Part shown: positions 7,667 through 14,712 of the stretch, in pieces
Layout of the letters: each line of letters starts with the position of its first letter
Numbering within the stretch: position 1 is the stretch's first letter
Source of the DNA: LMUY01 sp964657445
GTDB lineage: Bacteria > Pseudomonadota > Alphaproteobacteria > Acetobacterales > Acetobacteraceae
DNA length: 17,671 nt
Assembly: GCA_964657445.1 (NCBI GenBank)
Contig: CAZZVB010000081.1
Location: forward strand, 1 to 17,671
Direction of reading: 5' to 3'
Notes under the pieces: model-generated
Database searches by the model: none
What the model was told of the DNA's origin: nothing
What the model saw: the letters and a program-made list of their open reading frames with translations, nothing else
Position numbers and translations under genes: made by a program

Positions 7667-8193
7667 GCGTTTTCGAGCAGGCTTTTGCAATCGTGGTTGG
7701 CGAAGAGGGCGGACTCTCCACCAACCCTGCCGACCCGGGAAATTGGACAAGCGGGATTTGCGGCCAAGGCGCTTGCCACGGCACCAAGTATGGCATCGCC
7801 GCATCGGCGCACCCCAACCTGGACATCGCAGGGCTCACGCTGGATGGCGCACATGCGATCTATCAAGCGGACTATTGGAACCCGGTGCATGGCGACGCGC
7901 TCCCCGTCCCGCTCGCCTTGCTGGTGTTCGACGCGGCCGTGAACTGCGGCGTCGCACGCGCGATCCGCTGGCTGCAGGCTGCGGCCGGATGCACCGAAGA
8001 CGGCATCATCGGCGAGCAGACGCTGGCAGCCATCGCGGCGGGCGACGGGGATGGCGCAACGCTTTGCGCCGAGTTCCAGGCCCAGCGCATGACCTACATG
8101 GCGTCGCTTCCCACCTGGCGTGTCTTTGGCCTCGGCTGGGCACGGCGCCTGTGCAAATTGCCTTACCTCTCACTCACGTATGGAGTTGCCTGA
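7663..8193 (+). CDS. Phage endolysin, glycoside hydrolase family 108 with peptidoglycan-binding domain
   Basis: The 176-aa protein has the family length. It begins FEQAFAIVVGEEGGLSTNPADPGNWT, where Glu15 in E-G-G is the expected catalytic acid of GH108 muramidases. HGTKYGIAASAHPNLD follows, with the T-K-Y-G-I-x-x motif. The C-terminal half (~90-176: LALLVFDAAVNCGVARAIRWLQ ... GIIGEQTLAAI) matches the predicted peptidoglycan-binding domain of the family. It would cut the glycan backbone to release phage. There is no signal peptide, so export probably depends on a holin. The start ATG 7663 overlaps the previous stop by four bases, and the next gene starts right at the end (8194). Confidence 0.92.
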   Translation: MSVFEQAFAIVVGEEGGLSTNPADPGNWTSGICGQGACHGTKYGIAASAHPNLDIAGLTLDGAHAIYQADYWNPVHGDALPVPLALLVFDAAVNCGVARAIRWLQAAAGCTEDGIIGEQTLAAIAAGDGDGATLCAEFQAQRMTYMASLPTWRVFGLGWARRLCKLPYLSLTYGVA

Positions 8194-8742
8194 ATGGGCG
8201 CGCTGCTTCCGCTTGCTCTCTCGATTGCACCCGAAATCTCACGCTGGCTGTTCGGCAAGACTGCAGCGGTGACGACGGACGCGGTCGTCCAGGCCGTCCA
8301 GGCCGTCACCGGCACCTCCGATGCAGAGGCAGCCTCCGCTGTCTTGCAGAAAGACCCGGCGGCGGCGGCGCAGCTTCGCATCCAACTCGCCCAGATCGCG
8401 GCCGACCAGGACAAAGCCGCCCGGGCGGCGGATCTGGAGCAGCTCGCCGCCACCTTCCGCGACACATCGGATGCTCGCGCGCAAATCGTCGCGCTGTCCG
8501 GCCAGAAGACGGCGATCGCGTGGTCGGCGCCCATCATCTCGGCCATCGTGCTGATGACGTTCGGCGGCGTGATGGCCGTAGTCTTGCTGTACGGCATGCC
8601 TGCGGGGAGCGAAACGGCGGGAAATCTCATGCTCGGCACGCTCGCCGCGATGGCCACGTCGGTCGTCAGCTATTGGGTCGGCAGCAGCGCCGGCAGTGCG
8701 CGGAAAGACGATAGGCTTGCCCAGGGTGCGAAGCAGACCTGA
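8194..8742 (+). CDS. Holin of the GTA-type 3TM holin family
   Basis: The 182-aa protein follows the endolysin without a gap. Its N-terminal part contains EISRWLFGKTAAVTTDAVVQ and then VTGTSDAEAASAVLQKDPAAAAQLRIQL, the pattern seen in the GTA_holin_3TM family of alphaproteobacterial gene transfer agents and prophages. A helical, charged linker (AADQDKAARAADLEQLAATFRDT) leads to two clear transmembrane helices at about residues 110-134 and 143-163. The C-terminus is basic (SARKDDRLAQGAK). It would form membrane lesions that free the endolysin. Family membership is by motif, and the third membrane span is not obvious. Confidence 0.8.
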   Translation: MGALLPLALSIAPEISRWLFGKTAAVTTDAVVQAVQAVTGTSDAEAASAVLQKDPAAAAQLRIQLAQIAADQDKAARAADLEQLAATFRDTSDARAQIVALSGQKTAIAWSAPIISAIVLMTFGGVMAVVLLYGMPAGSETAGNLMLGTLAAMATSVVSYWVGSSAGSARKDDRLAQGAKQT

Positions 8743-8782
8743 CACCATCGTGCGCCGTTACCGTTTGCGACAATTCTAAACG

Positions 8783-8798
8783 CACGCCCCGCGGCGTG
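8783..8798. repeat. Perfect inverted repeat downstream of the holin gene, possible weak terminator
   Basis: CACGCC and GGCGTG flank CCGC, making a very GC-rich perfect 6-bp-arm stem about 40 bases past the holin stop. No T-run follows, so a rho-independent terminator is not clearly shown. It might be the end of the late phage transcript. Confidence 0.45.
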
Positions 8799-8836
8799 GG
8801 GGCTACACCGCATTGGCAAATGCAGGGTGTTCCAGC

Positions 8837-8929
8837 ATGTCGTTTCGCTATGTCATCACCAGCTCCCTTCTCTGCGCCAGTGCATTGGCCATGATCGGCT
8901 GCATCTCGGCCGCATGCGCCTTCGGATGA
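8837..8929 (+). CDS. Possible 30-aa hydrophobic peptide in the phage/host junction
   Basis: An ATG-to-TGA frame encodes 30 residues that look like a short signal or membrane peptide: a basic SFRYV start, then a hydrophobic run ASALAMIGCISAACAFG. No strong ribosome binding site precedes it and there is no supporting neighbour. It may be a real small membrane peptide (such as an entericidin-like or phage-accessory peptide) or chance. Confidence 0.25.
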   Translation: MSFRYVITSSLLCASALAMIGCISAACAFG

Positions 8930-8954
8930 TCTGAGACGGCTGCCGCCGGGGCGT

Positions 8955-8983
8955 TTGCATTAACAGGCTGACCCACCTAGCTT
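8955..8983 (+). promoter_or_regulatory. Weak sigma70-like promoter candidate before the MFS gene
   Basis: TTGCAT at 8955-8960 and TAGCTT at 8978-8983 are 17 bases apart. Both match the consensus poorly. It is the only spaced pair noticed in front of the MFS gene after the phage block. Confidence 0.22.
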
Positions 8984-8994
8984 GCCGAGCAAGT

Positions 8995-8998
8995 GAGG
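8995..8998 (+). promoter_or_regulatory. Shine-Dalgarno sequence that decides the MFS start
   Basis: GAGG lies 6 bases before GTG 9005, whereas an upstream in-frame GTG at 8993 overlaps this site and has no good binding site of its own. The downstream GTG is therefore preferred. Confidence 0.6.
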
Positions 8999-9004
8999 TG
9001 CATT

Positions 9005-10258
9005 GTGAAAGTCAGTCGCGTTCATTACGCCTGGGTCGTGGCCGCGGTCACCTTCTGCATATTGCTGACAGCGGCAGGTATCCGCTCCGTGCCAGGCGTG
9101 TTGATGGTGCCGCTGGAGCAGTATTTCGGCTGGTCGCGGGCGATGATCTCGTTCGCCGTCGCAGTCAACATCTTCCTGTACGGCCTCGCCGGCCCATTTG
9201 CCGCGGCGATCCTGGAGCGCTTCGGCCTCCGTCGCACCATTATGACCGCACTCGCGATCATCGCTTTTGGCGTCGCGCTGACGACACTGATGCAGCAGTC
9301 GTGGCAACTGGTTCTGCTCTGGGGCGTGGTCGTCGGGTCCGGGACCGGGGTCACCGCGCTGGTTCTCGGGGCGACGGTGGCGTCGCGCTGGTTCCACAGC
9401 CGGCGCGGCTTAGTGATGGGCGTGCTGACGGCCAGCACTGCGACCGGGCAACTCGTTTTCCTGCCACTCTTTGCTGCCTTGATCGAGAGCCACGGCTGGC
9501 AGGCCGTATCGCTGACCATCGCCTCGGTCGCCGCACTGATGATCATCCCGGTGGCCCTGCTGATGCGGGACAGGCCGGCGGATTTGGGTATCGCCCCTTA
9601 TGGCGGGACAGCAGTCCTGCCGGCCGCTCCGTTGGCGCCGAACCCGGTGCGCCGGGCGTTCGGTGCGCTTCGGGAGGCCTGCGGCTACCGAAATTTCTGG
9701 TTGCTCAGCGGCAGTTTCTTCATCTGCGGCGCGTCCACCAACGGGCTGATCGGCACGCACCTGATCTCCGCCTGCATCGACCACGGCATTCCGGAGGTCA
9801 CGGGCGCGACCCTGCTCGCGGCGATGGGCATCTTCGACTTCTTCGGAACCACCCTGTCCGGCTGGCTTTCTGACAAGATAGACGGGCGGGTGTTGCTTGC
9901 CTGGTACTATGGCCTGCGCGGATTGTCGCTCATCTTCCTGCCATTTACGTTTCAGTATTCTTTCTGGGGATTATCGTTGTTCGCCGTATTCTACGGCCTG
10001 GACTGGATCGCGACCGTCCCGCCGACCGTGCGCCTGACCGCTCAGACGTTCGGCGAGCAGGGCGTCGCGGTGTATTTCGGCTGGATTGCGGCCACGCACC
10101 AGCTCGGCGCGGCATTCGCCGCTTGGACGGCCGGGTTCCTGCGTGAGTCGACGGGCGACTACCTCAGCGCCTTCATGTCCGCCGGCGTGCTCTGCTTGGC
10201 GGCCAGCATCATGGTCACGTTCATCGGACGGACGCAGCCGCAGCCCGCGATTGCGTAA
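9005..10258 (+). CDS. Major facilitator superfamily transporter (monocarboxylate/OFA-like)
   Basis: The 417-aa protein is an MFS carrier of about 12 transmembrane helices. The first is YAWVVAAVTFCILLTAAG. It is followed by the family-typical FGWSRAMISFAVAVNIFLYGLAGPFAAAILERFGLRR, which contains the loop-2 G-x-x-x-D/E-R-x-G-x-R/K-like motif. GVVVGSGTGVTALVLGATVASRWFHSRRGLVMG, in the TM4-TM5 area, is typical of the monocarboxylate/oxalate-formate group. A charged central loop (MRDRPADLGIAPYGG) precedes the second half, which includes GIFDFFGTTLSGWLSDKIDGR. The substrate cannot be read from the sequence. It leads the host-side gene run and is followed by the glycosyltransferase after 49 bases. 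It may belong to the same operon, but this is not certain. Confidence 0.88.
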   Translation: MKVSRVHYAWVVAAVTFCILLTAAGIRSVPGVLMVPLEQYFGWSRAMISFAVAVNIFLYGLAGPFAAAILERFGLRRTIMTALAIIAFGVALTTLMQQSWQLVLLWGVVVGSGTGVTALVLGATVASRWFHSRRGLVMGVLTASTATGQLVFLPLFAALIESHGWQAVSLTIASVAALMIIPVALLMRDRPADLGIAPYGGTAVLPAAPLAPNPVRRAFGALREACGYRNFWLLSGSFFICGASTNGLIGTHLISACIDHGIPEVTGATLLAAMGIFDFFGTTLSGWLSDKIDGRVLLAWYYGLRGLSLIFLPFTFQYSFWGLSLFAVFYGLDWIATVPPTVRLTAQTFGEQGVAVYFGWIAATHQLGAAFAAWTAGFLRESTGDYLSAFMSAGVLCLAASIMVTFIGRTQPQPAIA

Positions 10259-10307
10259 CCCTACGAAGGTATGCTGACCTGACCGCTTCAATACGGTATC
10301 CGGGGAC

Positions 10308-11168
10308 ATGCCGCCACGCGTCGCCGCGATCACCATGGCCTACAACGAAGCGGTGTTCCTGCCGATCTGGGCGTCGCACTACGCCCGCCAGGTCGGCGCC
10401 GACCATTGCTACGTGGTCGATCATGGGTCCAGTGAACCGCTGGTGCTGCCGCCCGGCGTCAACGTCCTGCGCCTGCCAAGATCACCGCACGACGATGCCA
10501 AGCGCGCCAGCTTCATATCGGATCTCGCGCGCAGCTTGCTCTCGTACTACGACTGGGTGAGCTACACGGATTGCGACGAGTTGCTCCTGGCGGACCCCGC
10601 CCGGTTCGCAAACCTGCCGGCGTTTTGTCAGGAGTCCTCGCTAGGGACCGTCCACGCCGTGGGACTGGACATCCAGCACGTGCCAGGGCTTGAGCCTGCG
10701 TTCGACCCCCGCCGGCGCGTGGGGCAGCAGCGACGCTGGGCCCGCTTTACCAGTGCGATGTGCAAGCCCGCCCTGACCCGGCAGGTGGTGCGATGGCCCG
10801 CCGGGTTTCACAGTTCGGACCGGCCGCTGGCGTTCGCGCCGCTGTTTTTGTTTCATCTGCACTGGGCCGATCGCCAGGCTGGCATGGACCGGCTGGCAAA
10901 AACGCGATCGATGGCTTGGGGGGGCGATCCCAGCGCAGGCAGCCATCAGCGGCTTGGCGACGATGCCTGGCTATGCCTTTTCGATGGAATGGCCACTCTG
11001 CCGAGGGTGGAGACCGTGGTTTTCGATATCGCGGCCGATCCGATCCGGGAGTGGCTGACAGCCACGGTCCGCAGCAGCATTGCGGCATCGCCACCCTATT
11101 CATTCGACCTTCACGTAAACGCCGCGGAACTATGGGCAATCCCCGAGCACTTCCGCGCAAGGCTCTGA
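10308..11168 (+). CDS. Glycosyltransferase family 2-like protein (Glyco_tranf_2_4 type)
   Basis: The 286-aa protein starts at ATG 10308 with GGGG just upstream. It opens RVAAITMAYNEAVFLPIWASHYARQVGADHCYVVDHGS, the typical start of the short GT2-like proteins that resemble Glyco_tranf_2_4. The DxD-like metal and sugar-nucleotide motif is TDCDE (D88, D90). Further conserved parts include VHAVGLDIQHVPG and the LFLFHLHWADRQAG segment. It has no membrane helices, so it is probably cytosolic, and its acceptor is unknown. It precedes the Rieske oxygenase by 42 bases and shares its orientation with egtBD. A role in ergothioneine chemistry is not shown. Confidence 0.82.
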   Translation: MPPRVAAITMAYNEAVFLPIWASHYARQVGADHCYVVDHGSSEPLVLPPGVNVLRLPRSPHDDAKRASFISDLARSLLSYYDWVSYTDCDELLLADPARFANLPAFCQESSLGTVHAVGLDIQHVPGLEPAFDPRRRVGQQRRWARFTSAMCKPALTRQVVRWPAGFHSSDRPLAFAPLFLFHLHWADRQAGMDRLAKTRSMAWGGDPSAGSHQRLGDDAWLCLFDGMATLPRVETVVFDIAADPIREWLTATVRSSIAASPPYSFDLHVNAAELWAIPEHFRARL

Positions 11169-11210
11169 TCCGCTACAGCGCGGCCAAATGATCAGCATTC
11201 CCCGCCAGAG

Positions 11211-12242
11211 ATGATCCGCGGCTTCTGGTATATCGCGACATCCGCCCGCGGCCTCAAACCCGGCCTCACGCGGGCGGTGACGCTCCTCGGTGAGGAATTG
11301 CTGGTTGGACGGGCGCAGGATGGCACCGTCTTCGCCTACGCGGACCGGTGTCCTCATCGTGGCATGCCGCTCCGGCACGGCAAGTTCGATGGGACGAGCC
11401 TGCAATGCTGTTATCACGGCTGGGAATTCGCGGCGGCCGACGGCGCCTGCACGAAAATCCCTGCTCTCGCGGACGGCGACCCTACGCCGCCGTCGAGGTT
11501 CCGTCTGCGCGCCTATCCTTGCCAGGACGTGCAGGGCAATATCTGGGTTTACCTGCCAAACGGGCGAAGCCTGCCCGATCGCTTGCCCCCGGTGCCCCGC
11601 GTGCCGGGTTTCGAGGGCGTCGCTCCGCAGATCTCGACGACAATGCGGTTTCCCTCGAATGCCGAGATCGCGGCCTATGGCTTCTGCGACCCGGCGCACC
11701 CGGCCTTTGTGCACACATCCGGGTGGTGGAAGTCGAAGTCGGGCCTGAAGCTCCGCCCCAAGGTCAAGGAGTTCGAGCCGGTCGAGCACGGCTTCCGTAT
11801 GCGGACGCACAAACTTGCGGGCGGTGCACGGCCATACCGGCTGCTCGGCAACGATGTGCAGGTCGATGTGACGCTGAGCCTACCAGGGTTGCGTATCGAG
11901 CATATCAGGGGCACGAGGCACTCCGCCTGCGTGCTGGCAGCCGTGACGCCAGTGACCGAGACGCTCACGGACGTCCATTATTGCGTCTATTGGACCGTGC
12001 CCTGGCTGCGGCCGTTCCGGCCGCTAGCCGCTTGGATGGCACGGGATTTCCTGCGCCAGGACCTGGATATGGCGGCCAAACTGTCGCACGGCGAAGTCAC
12101 TCCGCCCATGCTGTTCGTGGGCGATGCCGACACTCAGATCGCCTGGATGATCCGCCTCAAACGTGAATACCTGGCAAGCCAGACGGAGGGCCGGCCCTTC
12201 GTGAACCCTCTTCACCCGCAAACTCTCGCCTGGAAAAGCTGA
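11211..12242 (+). CDS. Rieske non-haem iron oxygenase, alpha-subunit-like
   Basis: This 343-aa protein carries an N-terminal Rieske [2Fe-2S] domain with CPHRG (C47, H49) and CCYHGW (C66, H69), the CxH-16-CxxH spacing. A C-terminal catalytic domain has the mononuclear iron motif D160-x2-H163-x4-H168 (CDPAHPAFVH). The third ligand is probably the Asp in the RQDLDMA stretch near residue 285. The conserved Asn four residues before that Asp in naphthalene dioxygenase is Tyr here. It would hydroxylate, demethylate or oxidise an aromatic or N-methyl substrate using electrons from a reductase that is not encoded in the window. It lies 52 bases before egtB on the same strand, so co-expression is likely. 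The substrate is unknown. Confidence 0.9.
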   Translation: MIRGFWYIATSARGLKPGLTRAVTLLGEELLVGRAQDGTVFAYADRCPHRGMPLRHGKFDGTSLQCCYHGWEFAAADGACTKIPALADGDPTPPSRFRLRAYPCQDVQGNIWVYLPNGRSLPDRLPPVPRVPGFEGVAPQISTTMRFPSNAEIAAYGFCDPAHPAFVHTSGWWKSKSGLKLRPKVKEFEPVEHGFRMRTHKLAGGARPYRLLGNDVQVDVTLSLPGLRIEHIRGTRHSACVLAAVTPVTETLTDVHYCVYWTVPWLRPFRPLAAWMARDFLRQDLDMAAKLSHGEVTPPMLFVGDADTQIAWMIRLKREYLASQTEGRPFVNPLHPQTLAWKS

Positions 12243-12294
12243 CACCGGGCGCAACCAGGGCCATGTAACTCCCGTTCCGCCTGCGGAGGGGCTC

Positions 12295-13470
12295 ATGGGT
12301 TTTGCCGATAAAACGACTCTGGGCGCCTTTTGGGAGGTTCGACGACACACCGAAACGTTGTGTCGCCACCTCAGCCCGGAAGATCAGACGATCCAGTCGA
12401 TGCCGGACGCGAGCCCGGCTAAGTGGCACCGGGCGCATACGACCTGGTTCTTCGAACAGTTCGTGCTGCAGCCGCATTTGCCGGGCTATCAGCCGTTCAG
12501 CTCCGATTTCAGCTACTTGTTCAATTCCTATTATGAGGCCGTCGGAGCACGCCATCCACGCTTCGCTCGCGGCATGATCACGCGCCCGGGCGTGGCCGAG
12601 GTGACAGCCTATCGGGCGCATGTGGACGCTGCGATGGCGGAGCTGCTTGGGCAGAGCACAGCGCCGGGCGAGCTCGTGACTTTGGGGCTGCATCACGAGC
12701 AGCAGCACCAGGAACTGCTGATGACCGATGTGCTGCATGCCCTAGCGCAGAACCCGCTTTCGCCGGTGATGCTGCCTGATTGGGCGCCGCCGGTGCCCAG
12801 CGAGTCCGCGCCCGAGTTCATCGGCTTCCCCGGTGGGATCGTCGATATCGGCCACGCGACAGCTGGCTTCTCGTTTGACAACGAGGGACCGGTGCACAAG
12901 GCGCTGTTGCAGCCCTATCAACTCGCAAACCGGCTGGTTCGCTGTGGCGAATGGCTGCAATTCATGGCCGACGGCGGCTACACAACCCCCGCGCTATGGA
13001 TGTCGGAAGGCTGGGCGGCGGTTCTGGAGCAGGGTTGGGACGCGCCGCTGCATTGGCGCAAGTCAGGCAGTGAGTGGCTGATCTTCACGCCGGGCGGGGA
13101 AGTGCCGGTCGATCCGGACCAGCCCGTGCGGCATGTCAGCTGGTACGAGGCCGACGCGTTCGCCCGCTGGGCCGGCGCCCGCCTGCCGACGGAGTTCGAG
13201 TGGGAAGCCGCGAGCGAGCATCCCGCCCTGGGAGAGATGTCGGGGCATGTTTGGCAATGGACCGGCAGCGCTTACCTGCCCTACCCCGGCTATCGCCCGG
13301 TTGCGGGCGCGATCGGCGAGTACAACGGCAAGTTCATGATCAACCAGATGGTGCTGCGTGGCAGCTCCATGGCGACGCCAGCCGGTCATAGCCGAACCAG
13401 CTACCGCAACTTCTTCCACCCCGACCGCCGCTGGCAGTTCACCGGCCTGCGCCTGGCAAAGGACGTCTAG
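12295..13470 (+). CDS. egtB: Ergothioneine biosynthesis sulfoxide synthase EgtB
   Basis: EgtB uses iron and oxygen to join hercynine to a thiol donor (gamma-glutamylcysteine or cysteine), giving a sulfoxide-linked conjugate. The 391-aa protein shows the N-terminal DinB-like iron-binding domain: KWHRAHTTWFFEQF contributes H48, and HHEQQHQELL contributes H134 and H138. The NSYYEAVGARHPRFARGM stretch is typical of proteobacterial EgtB. The C-terminal FGE-sulfatase-type domain follows (VSWYEADAFARWAGARLPTEFEWEAAS, then YNGKFMINQMVLRG and YRNFFHPDRRWQFTGLRLAKD). It is a little shorter than many family members (about 400-450). GGAGGGG (12285-12291) lies just before the ATG. EgtD follows after two bases. 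Confidence 0.93.
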   Translation: MGFADKTTLGAFWEVRRHTETLCRHLSPEDQTIQSMPDASPAKWHRAHTTWFFEQFVLQPHLPGYQPFSSDFSYLFNSYYEAVGARHPRFARGMITRPGVAEVTAYRAHVDAAMAELLGQSTAPGELVTLGLHHEQQHQELLMTDVLHALAQNPLSPVMLPDWAPPVPSESAPEFIGFPGGIVDIGHATAGFSFDNEGPVHKALLQPYQLANRLVRCGEWLQFMADGGYTTPALWMSEGWAAVLEQGWDAPLHWRKSGSEWLIFTPGGEVPVDPDQPVRHVSWYEADAFARWAGARLPTEFEWEAASEHPALGEMSGHVWQWTGSAYLPYPGYRPVAGAIGEYNGKFMINQMVLRGSSMATPAGHSRTSYRNFFHPDRRWQFTGLRLAKDV

Positions 13471-13472
13471 AC

Positions 13473-14420
13473 ATGCCCGATGGCTACAATTCCGCTGAAA
13501 CTTCCATCGCGCAGGAGGTGTTCGCGGGCCTGACCCAGGCACAAAAGACCCTGCCAGCCAAGCTGTTCTACGACCCGGAGGGATGCCGCCTGTTCGGCGA
13601 GATCACCCGGTTGCCGGAATACTATGTGACCCGGGCTGAATTGGCCCTGCTGGCTGAGGTGGCCCCCCAACTGCCACACCTGCCGGGCTGCGCGCTGATC
13701 GAATACGGCGCAAGCGACGAGGCGAAAGCCATGTCGCTGATCGGGCCGATCGGCGCTGCCAGTTACGTCCCAATCGACATCGCGGCAGAGGCTTTGCAAG
13801 AGGTCGCCGCGCGGCTGCGCCGGTCGCAACCAACCCTTGCGGTGCACCCGGTCGCTGCGGATTTTCTTCGCCCCGTCATGCTTCCGGACGCCATCGCCGC
13901 CTGCCAGAAATTCGGCTTCTTCCCGGGGTCCACGATCGGCAACCTCGACCATGAGGCTGCTTGCAGCTTTCTGCGCCAGGCCCGTGAGACGCTCGGCGCA
14001 GGGTCTTACTTCCTGGTCGGCGTCGACTTGCGCAAGGATCCGGCCATCCTAATCCCCGCCTACGACGATGCGCAGGGTGTGACCGCGGCGTTCAACCGCA
14101 ACCTGCTGGCCCATGTGAACCGCGAAATCGGGACGGACTTCGACCTGGCGAGCTTCGAACACCGGGCGATCTGGAACGACGCTGCCAGCCGGATCGAAAT
14201 GCACCTCGTCAGCACGCGCCAGCAGACCATCGATCTCGACGGCGCCACCATCGCCTTCGCCCCAGGCGAGAGCATCCACACCGAAAACAGCTACAAGCAC
14301 ACCGTCGCGCAGTTCCAGGCACTCGCAGCCCGGGCCGGCTGGGATGCGGAGCAGGTCTGGACCGACGCTGGGGACTTGTTTTCGATCCATTTGCTGCGTG
14401 GCGGGAGGCAAGTGCAATGA
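13473..14420 (+). CDS. egtD: L-histidine N-alpha-methyltransferase EgtD
   Basis: EgtD makes hercynine by three SAM-dependent methylations of histidine. The 315-aa length is standard. Conserved parts are KLFYDPEGCRLFGEITRLPEYYVTR (Y33 and Y50/51 pocket residues), YVPIDIAAEAL, FPGSTIGNLDHEA (N157), YDDAQGVTAAFNRNLL (Y197) and GESIHTENSYKH (E271, S273). These correspond to the histidine-binding residues known from the Mycobacterium enzyme. The SAM loop is unusual: IEYGASDEAKA (76-86) in place of the more common GSG-S/T-S-x-K pattern, with Ser where the second Gly is expected. AAAGGA (13458-13463) lies inside the end of egtB, and the gene overlaps the next one by four bases. Confidence 0.92.
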   Translation: MPDGYNSAETSIAQEVFAGLTQAQKTLPAKLFYDPEGCRLFGEITRLPEYYVTRAELALLAEVAPQLPHLPGCALIEYGASDEAKAMSLIGPIGAASYVPIDIAAEALQEVAARLRRSQPTLAVHPVAADFLRPVMLPDAIAACQKFGFFPGSTIGNLDHEAACSFLRQARETLGAGSYFLVGVDLRKDPAILIPAYDDAQGVTAAFNRNLLAHVNREIGTDFDLASFEHRAIWNDAASRIEMHLVSTRQQTIDLDGATIAFAPGESIHTENSYKHTVAQFQALAARAGWDAEQVWTDAGDLFSIHLLRGGRQVQ

Positions 14421-14674
14421 AAGCGCTTACGATCGGCGCGCTCGCGGTTGCCTGGGCCGGCGTTGCGGCCGCGCAGACGACAACCCCGTCCGCGCCGTTG
14501 TCGAACCAGAGCGAAGTGCCGGCACCCGGGTCACGAGCGCCCGACACACCTGCGGTCATCCATCCCGGCAACCCCGATCCAGGGATCACCGTCGCGCCGC
14601 CGGCAACCGGGACGACGCCGGTCGTGCCGCCTCCCGGCACGTCAGGGAACACGTCGCCGGTAGTGCCGAAATAG
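14417..14674 (+). CDS. Small secreted proline/threonine-rich protein coupled to egtD
   Basis: The 85-aa product has a Sec signal peptide (MKALTIGALAVAWAGVAAA, cleavage after A19). Its mature part is almost only Pro, Thr, Gly, Ser, Ala and Val, with repeated P-G and A-P-P elements and no cysteines. The ATG overlaps the egtD stop by four bases (ATGA), so translation is probably coupled. No family was recognised, and the disordered composition leaves the role open; a periplasmic or wall-linking spacer is one guess. A rho-independent terminator begins 3 bases after its stop, so it is the last gene of this run. Confidence 0.65.
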   Translation: MKALTIGALAVAWAGVAAAQTTTPSAPLSNQSEVPAPGSRAPDTPAVIHPGNPDPGITVAPPATGTTPVVPPPGTSGNTSPVVPK

Positions 14675-14676
14675 AC

Positions 14677-14708
14677 AAAAGGAGGGAGCCCGGAGCTCCC
14701 TCCTTTTT
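14677..14708. terminator. Bidirectional rho-independent terminator
   Basis: A 9-bp GC-rich perfect stem (GGAGGGAGC / GCTCCCTCC) has a 5-base loop and is flanked by AAAA on the left and TTTTT on the right. On the + strand the T-run closes the egtBD run; on the - strand the A-run acts as the T-run for the convergent DUF2934 gene. Confidence 0.95.
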
Positions 14709-14712
14709 CGTT

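Noticed and set aside
7743..8714. 323-codon + strand frame across the endolysin and holin genes
   Set aside because: The endolysin and holin have recognisable motifs in their own frames. This frame is Arg-rich shadow.
8993..9004. Upstream GTG start for the MFS gene
   Set aside because: It overlaps the GAGG that fits the downstream GTG 9005, and lacks its own binding site.
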